Below, in pieces: positions 1 to 8,188 of a stretch of 64,000 nucleotides of DNA. Source of the DNA: Neobacillus soli NBRC 102451 (GTDB lineage: Bacteria > Bacillota > Bacilli > Bacillales > Cytobacillaceae). The notes under the pieces were generated by a model. The model was not told the DNA's origin and made no database searches. It saw only the letters and a program-made list of their open reading frames with translations. A program made the translations under genes and the position numbers. The first letter of the stretch is position 1. Each line of letters begins with the position of its first letter. The stretch spans positions 62,001 to 126,000 of the forward strand of contig NZ_BCVI01000033.1 of the NCBI RefSeq assembly GCF_001591665.1. The letters run 5' to 3'.

Positions 1-566
1 GCTATTTCGTTAAAATTTGTTGTTGCAGCATAATAGGTTCCGGGACTTACGGGTAAAACCTGGAAAGTTATACCACCATCAGAATCATAATATTCTGGTT
101 CCACAATCTGTTCATTTGAATCAAATAATCCAAATCCCAAATCAGTATAGTAATCTACTTGATAAAGACCTACCCCAAGAAATAAATATCCGGGTTCGGT
201 AACCTTAATCTCGAAACTATCAAAATCTCCATCCCTAAACCGATTGTAACTAAAATCCCCAACCATACCTGTTTCCATGGGAAGTGGGTCAGCCATAGTA
301 AAGAAATCATTAGGTTCCGTTTCTGTTATGTAATTATTTTCAGCTGCAAGTGTACGAAATCCTGAACTTGAAGTTTTGTTGATAATTTTACTAACATCCA
401 GTTGACTGAACCTTGAATCCCTTCCATTTGAAATACTAACCCTTTTTATTTCTTCAATATTCTTCTTGGCAACAGAAACTGGACTAGCAGCGAAAGTTTT
501 TGTTGACTGAGAACCTGTTAATAATAAAGTGGCAGTAATTCCAGTGTAAATTAATTTCTTCTTCAA
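1..566 (-). CDS. Secreted PPC-domain protein, C-terminus cut by window edge
   Basis: Reading leftwards from a TTG at 566-564 there is an open frame to the window edge (about 188 residues). The TTG is preceded by a strong AGGAGG site. The N-terminus (LKKKLIYTGITATLLLTG) is a signal peptide, probably cleaved after FAA near residue 26. The stretch ETEPNDFFTMADPL, followed by GDF..GD.DSF.I, is the start of a bacterial pre-peptidase C-terminal (PPC) beta-sandwich, a domain common at the end of secreted peptidases. The catalytic or main domain, if any, lies outside. The TTG start and N-terminus are seen; the domain call is from family knowledge; extracellular location is inferred. Confidence 0.75.
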   Translation of the reverse strand, partial: MKKKLIYTGITATLLLTGSQSTKTFAASPVSVAKKNIEEIKRVSISNGRDSRFSQLDVSKIINKTSSSGFRTLAAENNYITETEPNDFFTMADPLPMETGMVGDFSYNRFRDGDFDSFEIKVTEPGYLFLGVGLYQVDYYTDLGFGLFDSNEQIVEPEYYDSDGGITFQVLPVSPGTYYAATTNFNEI

Positions 567-1007
567 GCAATCTCCTCCTAAATTCCATTGTTATATCGTG
601 ATTGTGAGTATATGCCTGTTTTTCCAATAAATACCTAATTATAAAAACGCAACTCTGTTTAGCTAAAAGTCTTACTAGGGAATTTTGCAATCAAGAGTTG
701 ATGATTTTCCACAATGATTCAAATTTTTTCATATAAGAACGTTACTCAGGAGGATTGTGGGGATGATGGAAAAAATTAAGTTTACATTTTTTCAAGTGAT
801 AGTTAACATTTTTTCATTCTATGTGCTATAGTTATTTGAGAATATGAAATGATTATGATGTTATCTTAAAATAAAATACGATAGATGTTAATCAGTAGAT
901 TACTAGAAGTGATTGTTCGTATGGATTTATTAAAAACGCTTGAAAAGGCATTTTCTTTTCTTCATTGGGATGAGAAACTGCTTTTTCCTTTTTAAAAGGA
1001 GGGAAGG
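567..1007. other. Intergenic region, 441 bp, with hairpin and two tiny ORFs
   Basis: Divergent promoter region between the PPC-domain gene and the UreI-like gene. A 22-codon frame at 763-831 has a good AGGAGG site and ends in a hydrophobic stretch, and a 24-codon frame lies at 921-995; neither can be called a gene. An imperfect hairpin with arms about 939-953 and 974-988 (GAAAAGGCATTTTCT against AGAAACTGCTTTTTC) is followed by a T-rich stretch just before the ureI ribosome site. It could be an attenuator, but no known riboswitch is recognised. Confidence 0.35.
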
Positions 1008-1664
1008 TTGTGGAAATGGCTTTTCACAACCATTGATATGAGTTTTGTTGGTTTATTTCTTTCGGGAGCTGTTCTTTTTTTAAATAGCCTGATGTTGTTA
1101 GGGAAGGCCGACGGAAAGAGCGTTGGTATCTTTAATCTTTTCGTTGGATCCATTCAGATTATTATTCCCTTTTATTTACTGATTTCTTCGGATCAAAATA
1201 ATTGGGAGCTTTATAATATTGCGGCGATTTTTTTGTTTGGCTTAACCTATTTATATGTCGGCGTCACTTTTTTGAAGGGGCTTGATGGCAGCGGTCTTGG
1301 TTGGTTCTGTTTATGGGTTGCTATCGTTGCGGTCGTTTATACCGTTACATCTATTATTCACTTCCATGATGTTGTTAATGCATTAACATGGGGAATGTGG
1401 GCATTTTTGTGGTCCCTGTTCTTTGTTATCAATACGCTGAAAAAGAACATTGATGAGTATCTTGGTAAAGTAGCGTTTGTCCAGTCGTGGGTAACGCTGA
1501 CCATTCCGGCTTTGCTTTACTTTTTAGGGGTCTGGAATACACCAATTGTCGTGCAAATATGGACCTACGTTTTAATCCTATCATTTGTCTATTTCGCTGT
1601 GAGTTTTGTCAAAACGAGAGTTTCATTTAAAGTGGTGCAGGGATCAAATCCTCGCTCATCATAA
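1008..1664 (+). CDS. UreI/AmiS-family urea/amide channel
   Basis: A 218-residue protein with six predicted membrane helices. The N-terminal signature GAVLFLNSLMLLGKADGKS and the following NLFVGSIQ segment match the UreI/AmiS family, hexameric channels that pass urea or short amides. The TTG start at 1008 is chosen because AAGGAGGG lies 5-6 bases upstream; the next in-frame ATG (1038) lacks a site. No urease or amidase genes lie beside it, so the substrate cannot be told. The gene ends at a perfect terminator hairpin at 1671-1721. Family assignment is firm; urea as substrate is inference. Confidence 0.88.
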   Translation: MWKWLFTTIDMSFVGLFLSGAVLFLNSLMLLGKADGKSVGIFNLFVGSIQIIIPFYLLISSDQNNWELYNIAAIFLFGLTYLYVGVTFLKGLDGSGLGWFCLWVAIVAVVYTVTSIIHFHDVVNALTWGMWAFLWSLFFVINTLKKNIDEYLGKVAFVQSWVTLTIPALLYFLGVWNTPIVVQIWTYVLILSFVYFAVSFVKTRVSFKVVQGSNPRSS

Positions 1665-1670
1665 ATTATC

Positions 1671-1721
1671 AAAAAACGGGTGTCAGGCACTATTTATATT
1701 GGTGCCTGACACCCGTTTTTT
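1671..1721. terminator. Perfect 20-bp hairpin terminator built of two inverted REP-like cores
   Basis: Arms 1671-1690 and 1702-1721 pair over 20 bp without mismatch around an 11-base loop, with A and T runs on the two outer sides, so it can end both the UreI-like gene (+) and the amidase gene (-). Each arm contains GTGCCTGACACC, the same core that recurs in this part of the window, so the terminator appears to be two REP-like cores head to head. Confidence 0.9.
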
Positions 1722-1722
1722 T

Positions 1723-2655
1723 TTACTTTTTATAACCAGCATATTGAAGGATTCCGTCGGCCACATTCGCCATCAGGTTCTTGAGGTAAACGGGGTCTGA
1801 GAGGTTTCTATCCTCATTTGGGTTGCTCATGAATCCCATTTCCACGAGGGTAGTGGGGACCTTGGACCAGTTGAATCCCGAGAGATCTCCCCTGTAGGAA
1901 ATCCCGTTTACTTTTACAGCGGGATTTTTACTCGTTTCATCAAGAATAGATTGAGATGCTTTTAAGCTATCTTCGAAAATAGCCTTTGTGTACGGGCTGT
2001 TTTTTGCCGGTGTGAGAACTGAAAGCCCGTGGACATTTCTATCTGTTGCTCCATCAGCATGAATGCGGATAAATAAATCGGCTCTTTTTTGATTAGCCAT
2101 TTCTGCTCGCTCGCGATTGCTTAAATTGACATCGTGGCTAGTCCTTGTAAAAATAACCTTTACTCCGCTGCTCTCCAGCAAATCACCTAAAACGAGAGAG
2201 GCCTCCAACGCTAATTTGTATTCCGGTTTCCCGGTTGCAACCCCCGACGTTCCACCAGTAACCTTCATTTTTGTCTCCGTCGCACCTGGACCGACGGGCT
2301 CTTTAGCCAAATTTGCCCGCGCCTGGTGGCCAGGGTCAATCACGACTAGAAAGGCACTTTGGGTTGCCTTCGTTTTCTCCGAAACGGCGTCTGTTTTTGC
2401 GGTTTCAGTGTCATCTTCGGTGTCAGGCACTGCGTTTTTGGAGGTGTCATCCTTGGTGTCAGGCACCACGTTTGCCGCATTGCCAACTTTGGTGTCAGGC
2501 ACCACTTTTTCTGCGTCTTCCCTCTGTACCCCTTGTTCCTTAACAGCAACCGCACTTTCCTTAGTTCCTGCAGGATTAAGAAACAGGTATAAAGGAATCA
2601 GTACCGCAAGCAAGCTGAGCACGGCAACGCCTATTTTAGCCCTTTTAAAAATCAC
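1723..2655 (-). CDS. N-acetylmuramoyl-L-alanine amidase (Amidase_3) with VPDT repeat linker
   Basis: Zinc amidase that cuts the bond between N-acetylmuramic acid and L-alanine in peptidoglycan. Residues 7-27 form a signal anchor. The catalytic domain spans about 103-310: IDPGH (H110), E151 in YKLALEA, RIHADG (H199) and LVEMGF (E272) are the expected zinc ligands and catalytic glutamate. Between anchor and domain lies a low-complexity linker with VPDT at residues 52-55, 64-67 and 76-79, encoded by three 36-bp repeats carrying the REP-like core. The GTG start overlaps the TGA of the upstream zinc-ribbon gene (GTGA), indicating translational coupling. It ends at the 1671-1721 terminator. Confidence 0.93.
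   Translation of the reverse strand: MIFKRAKIGVAVLSLLAVLIPLYLFLNPAGTKESAVAVKEQGVQREDAEKVVPDTKVGNAANVVPDTKDDTSKNAVPDTEDDTETAKTDAVSEKTKATQSAFLVVIDPGHQARANLAKEPVGPGATETKMKVTGGTSGVATGKPEYKLALEASLVLGDLLESSGVKVIFTRTSHDVNLSNRERAEMANQKRADLFIRIHADGATDRNVHGLSVLTPAKNSPYTKAIFEDSLKASQSILDETSKNPAVKVNGISYRGDLSGFNWSKVPTTLVEMGFMSNPNEDRNLSDPVYLKNLMANVADGILQYAGYKK
2419..2505 (-). repeat. In-frame 36-bp tandem repeat carrying REP-like core (VPDT)
   Basis: GGTGTCAGGCAC occurs at 2419, 2455 and 2491, exactly 36 bp apart, inside the amidase linker. On the coding strand each reads GTGCCTGACACC, in frame as Val-Pro-Asp-Thr. The same 12-mer forms the terminator at 1671-1721 and resembles the core of the intergenic REP family. 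Confidence 0.85.
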
Positions 2656-3719
2656 TTTAAGTACCTCTCCCTGCTCTTAATCAATTCAACATTATATTTT
2701 TCAATCTCATTTACCGTGGTACCGTCATATGAGGCATCCTCGAAGTACCAGGATTTTTTTGAAAAATAAGATCGTAAATCTGCTGAATCAAAAATATAGC
2801 CATGACGAGCATAGATTTCATTTCGTGCCAATCGAAGCTGTTCCACTGTCAACGCGGCAACTTCACTTTCTGTTAATCTTTGATAATCGCTGTCTGGAAA
2901 AATAAATTCACCAGACCTGGCCGTTGTCGGCTGAGTAACATCCGTTGTTCCAAACACAGTGCTATTGATAATTAATGATAAATCATCCTTGTCCGTCCCT
3001 GATAAAACTGGTATGGAATAACCGCAAGAGCCGGAATATGCCATTAAATCTGACGAGGGCAGCGAAGCCGGGTGCTCCGAAACACAATTATTTCCTGCCT
3101 CAATGGACCAATCCGCATCTAATTCCTGTGATAAATCTTCCGCTATGTAATAGACTTCTTTTGCCCATGTTTTTAAAGAGTTTATGTTTCCGGCATCATA
3201 TAAAGCGAAAATGCGCGCCAAACTTTTGGATGGAATGCTTGTTGCTCCCAAAGAAAGCTTGCCATTCTCGTTTGAAACCTCCCATTCTCCAACTGAAATA
3301 TCCAACCCTGAAGTATGAATCCTTAAAGCGTTCAGCTTTTGAATCGAGTCGGTAATCATCGATTCTTCACTCTTGGCGTTGACGGGTTCTTCCGGTTTTA
3401 CGTCAGTCCCCTTTTCATTGGCAGTCTTTTTTGCAGAAGTTGCCGCCGCTGGTGCTGCTTCATGGTTTGAATCTTTCAGAGAATTTACAATGAAATAGGC
3501 AGCAATGACGATCACTGCAATCCCGACGATTGAAAAAATAGTGATAAGTGCCGTTTTATTTTTTGGGGCGGCACCATGCTTTAGGGAAGTTCTATCCATG
3601 GGCGGCGTAACTTTCATGGTTTCAGAAGCCTCCGGACTCCTGACCTTTGTTCCACAGCCTGTGCAGAAAGACTCATTACTCTTTAGTGCCCTGCCGCAGC
3701 CAGTACAAAATATCTCCAT
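2652..3719 (-). CDS. Zinc-ribbon membrane protein with C-terminal YARHG domain
   Basis: A 355-residue protein. Residues 5-22 carry two CxxC knuckles (FCTGCG...FCTGCG), a zinc ribbon on the cytoplasmic side. One membrane helix follows at about residues 55-78, then an Ala/Lys-rich linker and an extracellular region of about 150 residues without a recognised fold. The C-terminal ~70 residues form a YARHG domain (LRLARNEIYARHGYIF...W), an extracellular module often fused to cell-wall or serine/threonine-kinase-linked proteins. It is translated together with the amidase downstream (4-base overlap), suggesting a joint role in wall turnover or sensing. Start ATG at 3719. Molecular function is unknown. 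Confidence 0.85.
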   Translation of the reverse strand: MEIFCTGCGRALKSNESFCTGCGTKVRSPEASETMKVTPPMDRTSLKHGAAPKNKTALITIFSIVGIAVIVIAAYFIVNSLKDSNHEAAPAAATSAKKTANEKGTDVKPEEPVNAKSEESMITDSIQKLNALRIHTSGLDISVGEWEVSNENGKLSLGATSIPSKSLARIFALYDAGNINSLKTWAKEVYYIAEDLSQELDADWSIEAGNNCVSEHPASLPSSDLMAYSGSCGYSIPVLSGTDKDDLSLIINSTVFGTTDVTQPTTARSGEFIFPDSDYQRLTESEVAALTVEQLRLARNEIYARHGYIFDSADLRSYFSKKSWYFEDASYDGTTVNEIEKYNVELIKSRERYLK

Positions 3720-3859
3720 TTACAATTTCACTCCTTTACTAAAAATTATACAATTAAATTCCAGGTATCGAAATAAAAAGTTGGATACTTATCCAAAACT
3801 TTGTAGTAATATAGTAAAATTGTAATGAGTACTATGATAGATATAGGGGGGATTTATTG

Positions 3860-4351
3860 ATGAGTGATTTGAAAACAAAACTAGGTGGCGGGTTGAATAT
3901 CCTGCAGGATTCCGTGCAGCAGGGCAAGCAAAAGCTCCAAACCGCCCAAGAAATCAGCCAGTATCGAAAGCTGGTCCAGGAGAATTCTGAACGACGCGCC
4001 AATCTGCTTCTTCAGCTTGGTGAACAGACGAGTCAAAAGATTCGTACGGGTGAACTAAAGGACCTGCAGCTCCGGGATTACGTTCTGAAGATTGCTGAAT
4101 TGGACCGGCAGATTTTTCAAACCCAGAGTGCCTTAGAGCAGTTAAATAGGAAATCAGATTCATGGGCCTGCTCAAAGTGTGGCAGCCAAATTGGCGTGGA
4201 TGATAAATTTTGCGGATCCTGCGGCCAACAGCAGGAACCAATCGCAACCGGGAATGATACGGTCGAAACGGCGGTCTGCCCAACCTGTGAGGAACAAGTT
4301 CCGGCCCAGGGAAATTTCTGCGCTTGCTGCGGCAGCCGCCTGGTTTTGTAG
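3860..4351 (+). CDS. Coiled-coil protein with C-terminal double zinc ribbon
   Basis: A 163-residue soluble protein. Residues 1-95 are charged and helical (likely coiled coil, QQGKQKLQTAQEISQYRKL). The last ~65 residues hold four CxxC pairs, i.e. two zinc ribbons (CSKCG...CGSCG and CPTCEE...CACCG). An in-frame TTG directly precedes the ATG at 3860; the ATG is preferred because the G-rich site AGGGGGG lies a suitable distance upstream. It is the first gene of a three-gene rightward unit of zinc-ribbon proteins (3860-7461) and diverges from the YARHG gene. No function is known; a scaffold or regulatory partner for the membrane proteins downstream is a guess. Confidence 0.8.
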   Translation: MSDLKTKLGGGLNILQDSVQQGKQKLQTAQEISQYRKLVQENSERRANLLLQLGEQTSQKIRTGELKDLQLRDYVLKIAELDRQIFQTQSALEQLNRKSDSWACSKCGSQIGVDDKFCGSCGQQQEPIATGNDTVETAVCPTCEEQVPAQGNFCACCGSRLVL

Positions 4352-4363
4352 GGGGGCGTGAAA

Positions 4364-6013
4364 ATGTATTGTAAAAACTGTGGGGCAGAGAATTCTCCCT
4401 TAGCTAATTATTGTATCCATGACGGCACTGTCTTAAAAAGAAAAACCATGAACTATCATTTGAAGGAACAAACGGCGGCCTTCTGTTCCAGCTGCGGGGC
4501 AAAATCGGTCAATCATTTTAACTACTGTACAGAATGTGGCACCAGTAATTCCCAATACGTCCAGGATAAAGGCTTGGCAGTGCCAAAGGAATTAACCAAT
4601 TTAACGGCCGCTATACCCAAGAAGCTGCCTAGTTTTAATCTTACATATGTGAAAAAGGCGCTATTGCCAGTTCTTATCGCGGTCATCATTATGATTGGTT
4701 TATCTTTTTCTGTGATGAAATCATCAGAGAGACTTTATAACAGTTTATTGAGTGATAGTATGAAAGATTTTAATATGGAAAACCTGAATGATCTTATCAG
4801 CGAAATGGAATTAAAAACAGATTCGAACCTCCCTAAGCTTGGCAAACTGTATGGCATAACTGACATTGTGATGATGTCGAACCTGCAGAATCCAGTTGTA
4901 TCGGTGAATATGAATGGAAATTTTGGTGGCGATAGCGGTAAAGCGACGGCAGAGGCCGAAGCAAAGAATGGCTTCCTAATTTATCTGCTTATTCCATTTA
5001 TAGGCTTATTTGCCGCCGGTATTTTCGCCGCCCGAAGAAACCGTAGTTCAAATCTGCCGGATCATCTGGTCAATGCGATTGGGATCGGCGTGCTTTATGC
5101 GCTGTTTATGGCCGTATTTTCTCTATTTGCAGGTTTTTCCTACCATTTTAATATCAACGAAAGTGGAGTGAAAATGGCGTTTGCGATGGATACTCACTAT
5201 TCACTGTTTAAAACCCTATCGATGACGTTGATAGTCGGCTTCATATTTAGCGGGTTGGGCAGTCTTTTTGCAACCAACTTCCGAAAAACGACGGGACATC
5301 TGTCTGAATGGATTCCTTCCGGAGAAGCGATCCACCAAGCGATTGCGGTTCCGTTTCGCGGAATTTTGCTGTTCTCAATTGGCTTATTTATCTATTTTTC
5401 TAGCAAAATCGCTGATTTCAAGGAACAGTTCGGGGACTACTTTTTCAATACTCCTTTTGAAAAAATAATCGATAAAAGCTATGTGTTTGTTGCGACGATT
5501 TCTGTGCAGCTTGGCAGCTATCTTTGGAATCTGCTTCAGCTCACGCCGTTGACCTTATTTGTTAATCAGCGTCGTGAGGCGGGTTCCTTATCCTACGGAA
5601 TTTTCTCTGGCTTTGTTGCCACAGGCGCTGCCAATAATGACTCGACTATTTCTGAGATGGAGAGCGCGCTGTCCCAGGTTGATTTAGACATGTATTTAAA
5701 GCTTGCTCTGCTCATCCCGATTGCCCTTTTGATCTGGGCCGGCTTTAAGATTGCCCTCAAGCCCCAGCATATCAAAAATTTGATCATCTTCAGCGTCATT
5801 TATGCCGTCATCATGACGGGGCTGGCAGCCTTTACGGATATAGGGGTTTCAATGATTGGACATGGAACGGATTTCGGAGATTCGATGAATGTTTCGATGG
5901 GGCTTGGCTTTAGCCCGGCAGGCACGTTCATTAAGAGCCTGCTGCTTTCCTTTGTGTTTGCCTTCCTGGGTACACTGATTCATAAATTTAAAGCGGATGG
6001 ACAAAGGAGATAA
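4364..6013 (+). CDS. Polytopic membrane protein with two N-terminal zinc ribbons
   Basis: About 549 residues. Residues 1-65 hold two zinc ribbons (YCKNCGAEN...YCIHDG and FCSSCGAKS...YCTECG); one ligand of the first ribbon appears replaced (CIHD instead of CxxC). A membrane helix at about 105-125, an outer loop of ~90 residues, then about eight further helices follow. The ATG at 4364 is chosen over the GTG at 4358 because the GGGGGG site sits 7 bases before it. It lies 12 bases after the preceding zinc-ribbon gene and 5 bases before the TcaA-like gene, so it is co-transcribed. No transporter or enzyme family is recognised. Confidence 0.78.
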   Translation: MYCKNCGAENSPLANYCIHDGTVLKRKTMNYHLKEQTAAFCSSCGAKSVNHFNYCTECGTSNSQYVQDKGLAVPKELTNLTAAIPKKLPSFNLTYVKKALLPVLIAVIIMIGLSFSVMKSSERLYNSLLSDSMKDFNMENLNDLISEMELKTDSNLPKLGKLYGITDIVMMSNLQNPVVSVNMNGNFGGDSGKATAEAEAKNGFLIYLLIPFIGLFAAGIFAARRNRSSNLPDHLVNAIGIGVLYALFMAVFSLFAGFSYHFNINESGVKMAFAMDTHYSLFKTLSMTLIVGFIFSGLGSLFATNFRKTTGHLSEWIPSGEAIHQAIAVPFRGILLFSIGLFIYFSSKIADFKEQFGDYFFNTPFEKIIDKSYVFVATISVQLGSYLWNLLQLTPLTLFVNQRREAGSLSYGIFSGFVATGAANNDSTISEMESALSQVDLDMYLKLALLIPIALLIWAGFKIALKPQHIKNLIIFSVIYAVIMTGLAAFTDIGVSMIGHGTDFGDSMNVSMGLGFSPAGTFIKSLLLSFVFAFLGTLIHKFKADGQRR

Positions 6014-6018
6014 CAGTC

Positions 6019-7461
6019 ATGTCAGCCTGTCAAAATTGCGGCACGCCCATTTTGCCGCAGCAAGCATTTTGTAATCATTGCGGGGCGAAAAATAGTTCAG
6101 AGGCCCCGTCACGGGAAGCAAGGAATTCCCATTTTAGCGTAACCACCCCCGTCAAATGGGCAATTGCAGTTATTTTAGTTTTGGGTGTCGGCTTGTTTGC
6201 CACCCATACATTTTTGGTCAATTATTACAAACCGGAAAAAACAGTGGAGCGCTTCGAAAAGCTGGTCAAAGGAAAGGATTATCAGGGGCTGCGAGAAATT
6301 CTTGAGGCGGGTGGCACAGATTCCGACCTGTCAGAGGATGAGCTGAAGGGGTTTACGGCCTTTTTAACAAAAGACCAGAACTTTGGGGAAATAGTTTCTG
6401 AACTCCAGCAGGAGGCAGCAGGTATTAAGCATAATAAACGGCTGCATCCGGTCATGGATGGGGAAGATAACCAATTGGTGCTGCTCGTGGAAGGACCGAA
6501 AAAGTTTTTCTTTTATCAGCAATTTGCGATTAAAGCTTATCCGTATACGGTGATGGCGGACAGCAGCCTTGAGAACACAAAGGTTTTTTATAGCGGTAAG
6601 AGCAAGCTGCTCAAGGAAGCGGATCAAGAGGAGGAAATTGCCAGGGTGCTGCCGGGCAACCTCACGTTAGAAGCTGTTTATACCGGTGAGTTTGTTACGC
6701 TAAAAGCGGAAACATTGGTCGACTTCACGAAAGCAAGCAATAACGTGGTTCTCACTAGACTCAAGCTCGGTGGTAAATATGTATCGATTTACTCCAATGG
6801 GGACGATGCGGATATTTTCGCCAATGGGAAAAAAACCAACCTAAAAATCGGTGATTCGTTCGGTCCTGTGCCGACAGACGGTTCGGTCGAACTATATGCG
6901 GTTGTGAATTGGAACGGCACACCCATCAAAAGCAATGTGGTAAAAATCAATCACGAAGGCGAAGTGAATCTTAAGTTTAAAGAAATTAGCGCGGCCCAGG
7001 CAAAAGAAGAAGCAAGGGAACGGGGAATGAACGCTTTAGCCGCTTACCCTGGTTCGACAGCAAAGGAGCAAATGAACTACTTTATGGAGCAATTTCTCTC
7101 AGCATCCGTTTCCGCCTATAACAGCAGGGACTTCTCAGCGGTTTCTTCTTATCTTGCGCCGGATGGTCCGGGCTATAATGAAATGCGCAATTACATTAAA
7201 ACCTTAGAGAAAAAGGGAATTACCGAAACGTTTTTGAGCGTTGGAATCCTTGACATGCAGACGACCGACAAGGGCTTCAAAGTAAAAACACAAGAGGAAT
7301 ATGAAATTTACTATTCGGATGGAACTGCCAAACAAAAAACATTCGAAACCATCTATACCCTTGTCGCCGCCGAATTCGGCCTCAAGGAATACAAACTAGA
7401 AAAAACAACCACAATCAGAGAAAACGACCTTCTCGATTATGACTACTATGGCGGTGATTGA
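6019..7461 (+). CDS. TcaA/YvbJ-like zinc-ribbon membrane protein
   Basis: A 480-residue protein with an N-terminal zinc ribbon (CQNCGTPI...FCNHCGAK, residues 4-22), a membrane helix at about 48-70 and a large extracellular part. The order ribbon, helix, several TcaA-type beta domains (YKPEKTVERFEKLVKGKDY onward) and a C-terminal NTF2-like domain (about 350-475) matches TcaA of staphylococci and YvbJ of B. subtilis. These are linked to envelope stress and teicoplanin response. It is the last gene of the unit and is followed by a duplicated 17-bp stretch, a REP element and a terminator. Architecture is seen; a wall-stress role is inferred from the family. Confidence 0.8.
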   Translation: MSACQNCGTPILPQQAFCNHCGAKNSSEAPSREARNSHFSVTTPVKWAIAVILVLGVGLFATHTFLVNYYKPEKTVERFEKLVKGKDYQGLREILEAGGTDSDLSEDELKGFTAFLTKDQNFGEIVSELQQEAAGIKHNKRLHPVMDGEDNQLVLLVEGPKKFFFYQQFAIKAYPYTVMADSSLENTKVFYSGKSKLLKEADQEEEIARVLPGNLTLEAVYTGEFVTLKAETLVDFTKASNNVVLTRLKLGGKYVSIYSNGDDADIFANGKKTNLKIGDSFGPVPTDGSVELYAVVNWNGTPIKSNVVKINHEGEVNLKFKEISAAQAKEEARERGMNALAAYPGSTAKEQMNYFMEQFLSASVSAYNSRDFSAVSSYLAPDGPGYNEMRNYIKTLEKKGITETFLSVGILDMQTTDKGFKVKTQEEYEIYYSDGTAKQKTFETIYTLVAAEFGLKEYKLEKTTTIRENDLLDYDYYGGD

Positions 7462-7498
7462 CACTGTGATTGTGATGAAACGGTGATTGTGATGAAAC

Positions 7499-7545
7499 GG
7501 TGCCAGGCACCACCCGAATTATCTTGTTTCACAGGATTGTTCCAC
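7499..7545 (+). repeat. REP-like element, long (47-bp) form
   Basis: Begins with the palindromic GGTGCCAGGCACC, then ACCCGAATTATC, and ends with the direct repeats TTGTTTCAC and TTGTTCCAC. It shares this 3' half with the copies at 10692 and 15386. It lies 37 bp past the stop of the TcaA-like gene, just after a 17-bp tandem duplication (7466-7499). Confidence 0.85.
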
Positions 7546-7573
7546 AGTATAATCCGGAAGGAAAAGTTACCTG

Positions 7574-7600
7574 AGCCAGGCGCTATGCCTGGCTTTTGGC
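7574..7600 (+). terminator. Intrinsic terminator of the zinc-ribbon operon
   Basis: AGCCAGGC (7574-7581) pairs with GCCTGGCT (7587-7594) around a 5-base loop, followed by TTTTGGCTATTTTTTT. It points rightward, ending the 3860-7461 unit. Confidence 0.7.
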
Positions 7601-7684
7601 TATTTTTTTGGGCTGAGAAACGGTCATTTTGGGACAGATTTTTGGATTCGCGAGTAAAGGCTATGGATTCGCGAGTACCATTCT

Positions 7685-8188
7685 CTATAAGGGCAGCCCT
7701 GAGCGGCGAATCACAGGCTGCGCCCGCATTTTCTTTAACGCCCCCAGCTTCCACTGCTTTACTGCTGATGGAGAAACCTTCTCCTCCTTGGCAATTTCTC
7801 GCACGGATAAATCGTGTAGGAAAGTTCCCAGCACCCATTTTGTTTCTTTTAGCGTTAGCCCCTGACAATAGGAGAGCAGCAGCTCGTATTCAAGCGGCAG
7901 GCAAGGGGCCCCGTCTTCAACGGTATCCCAATAGTCTTCCTCTGGACAGGCATTGTGTTCCCCGTATTTGCAGGAGTTGACGAGTTCGGAAAGCAATTTT
8001 CCTTTTATATACGTATAGGCATAATTAGTGAAATTCCCCTTTTTGGCATCAAAGCGATTGTTTGCTTCCCAGAGCCCAATTAAGCCAGTTTGAAAGAATT
8101 CCTCCTGGTCTTTATAAATATTTAATGATTGGATGATTTTATGAATCATTGGCGTATACTGCATAACTAACTGATCAAAGCTATCCAT
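7685..8188 (-). CDS. Small sigma-70-family RNA polymerase sigma factor
   Basis: A 167-residue protein with sigma region 2 at about 25-75 (DQEEFFQTGLIGLWEANNRF, then FTNYAYTYIKGKLLSEL) and a region-4 helix-turn-helix near 130-155 (SVREIAKEEKVSPSAVKQWK). Regions 1 and 3 are missing, as in small alternative sigma factors such as the competence or YvrI/SigO-like types. ATG at 8188 with AAAGGA 8 bases upstream. It is monocistronic, with no anti-sigma gene alongside. Which promoters it serves cannot be told from this window. Confidence 0.8.
   Translation of the reverse strand: MDSFDQLVMQYTPMIHKIIQSLNIYKDQEEFFQTGLIGLWEANNRFDAKKGNFTNYAYTYIKGKLLSELVNSCKYGEHNACPEEDYWDTVEDGAPCLPLEYELLLSYCQGLTLKETKWVLGTFLHDLSVREIAKEEKVSPSAVKQWKLGALKKMRAQPVIRRSGLPL

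Noticed and set aside
2117..2680. 187-codon frame on the + strand
   Set aside because: Mirror of the amidase coding region; no ribosome site or family match.
7483..7980. 165-codon + strand frame
   Set aside because: Overlaps a REP element, a terminator and the antisense of the sigma-factor gene.
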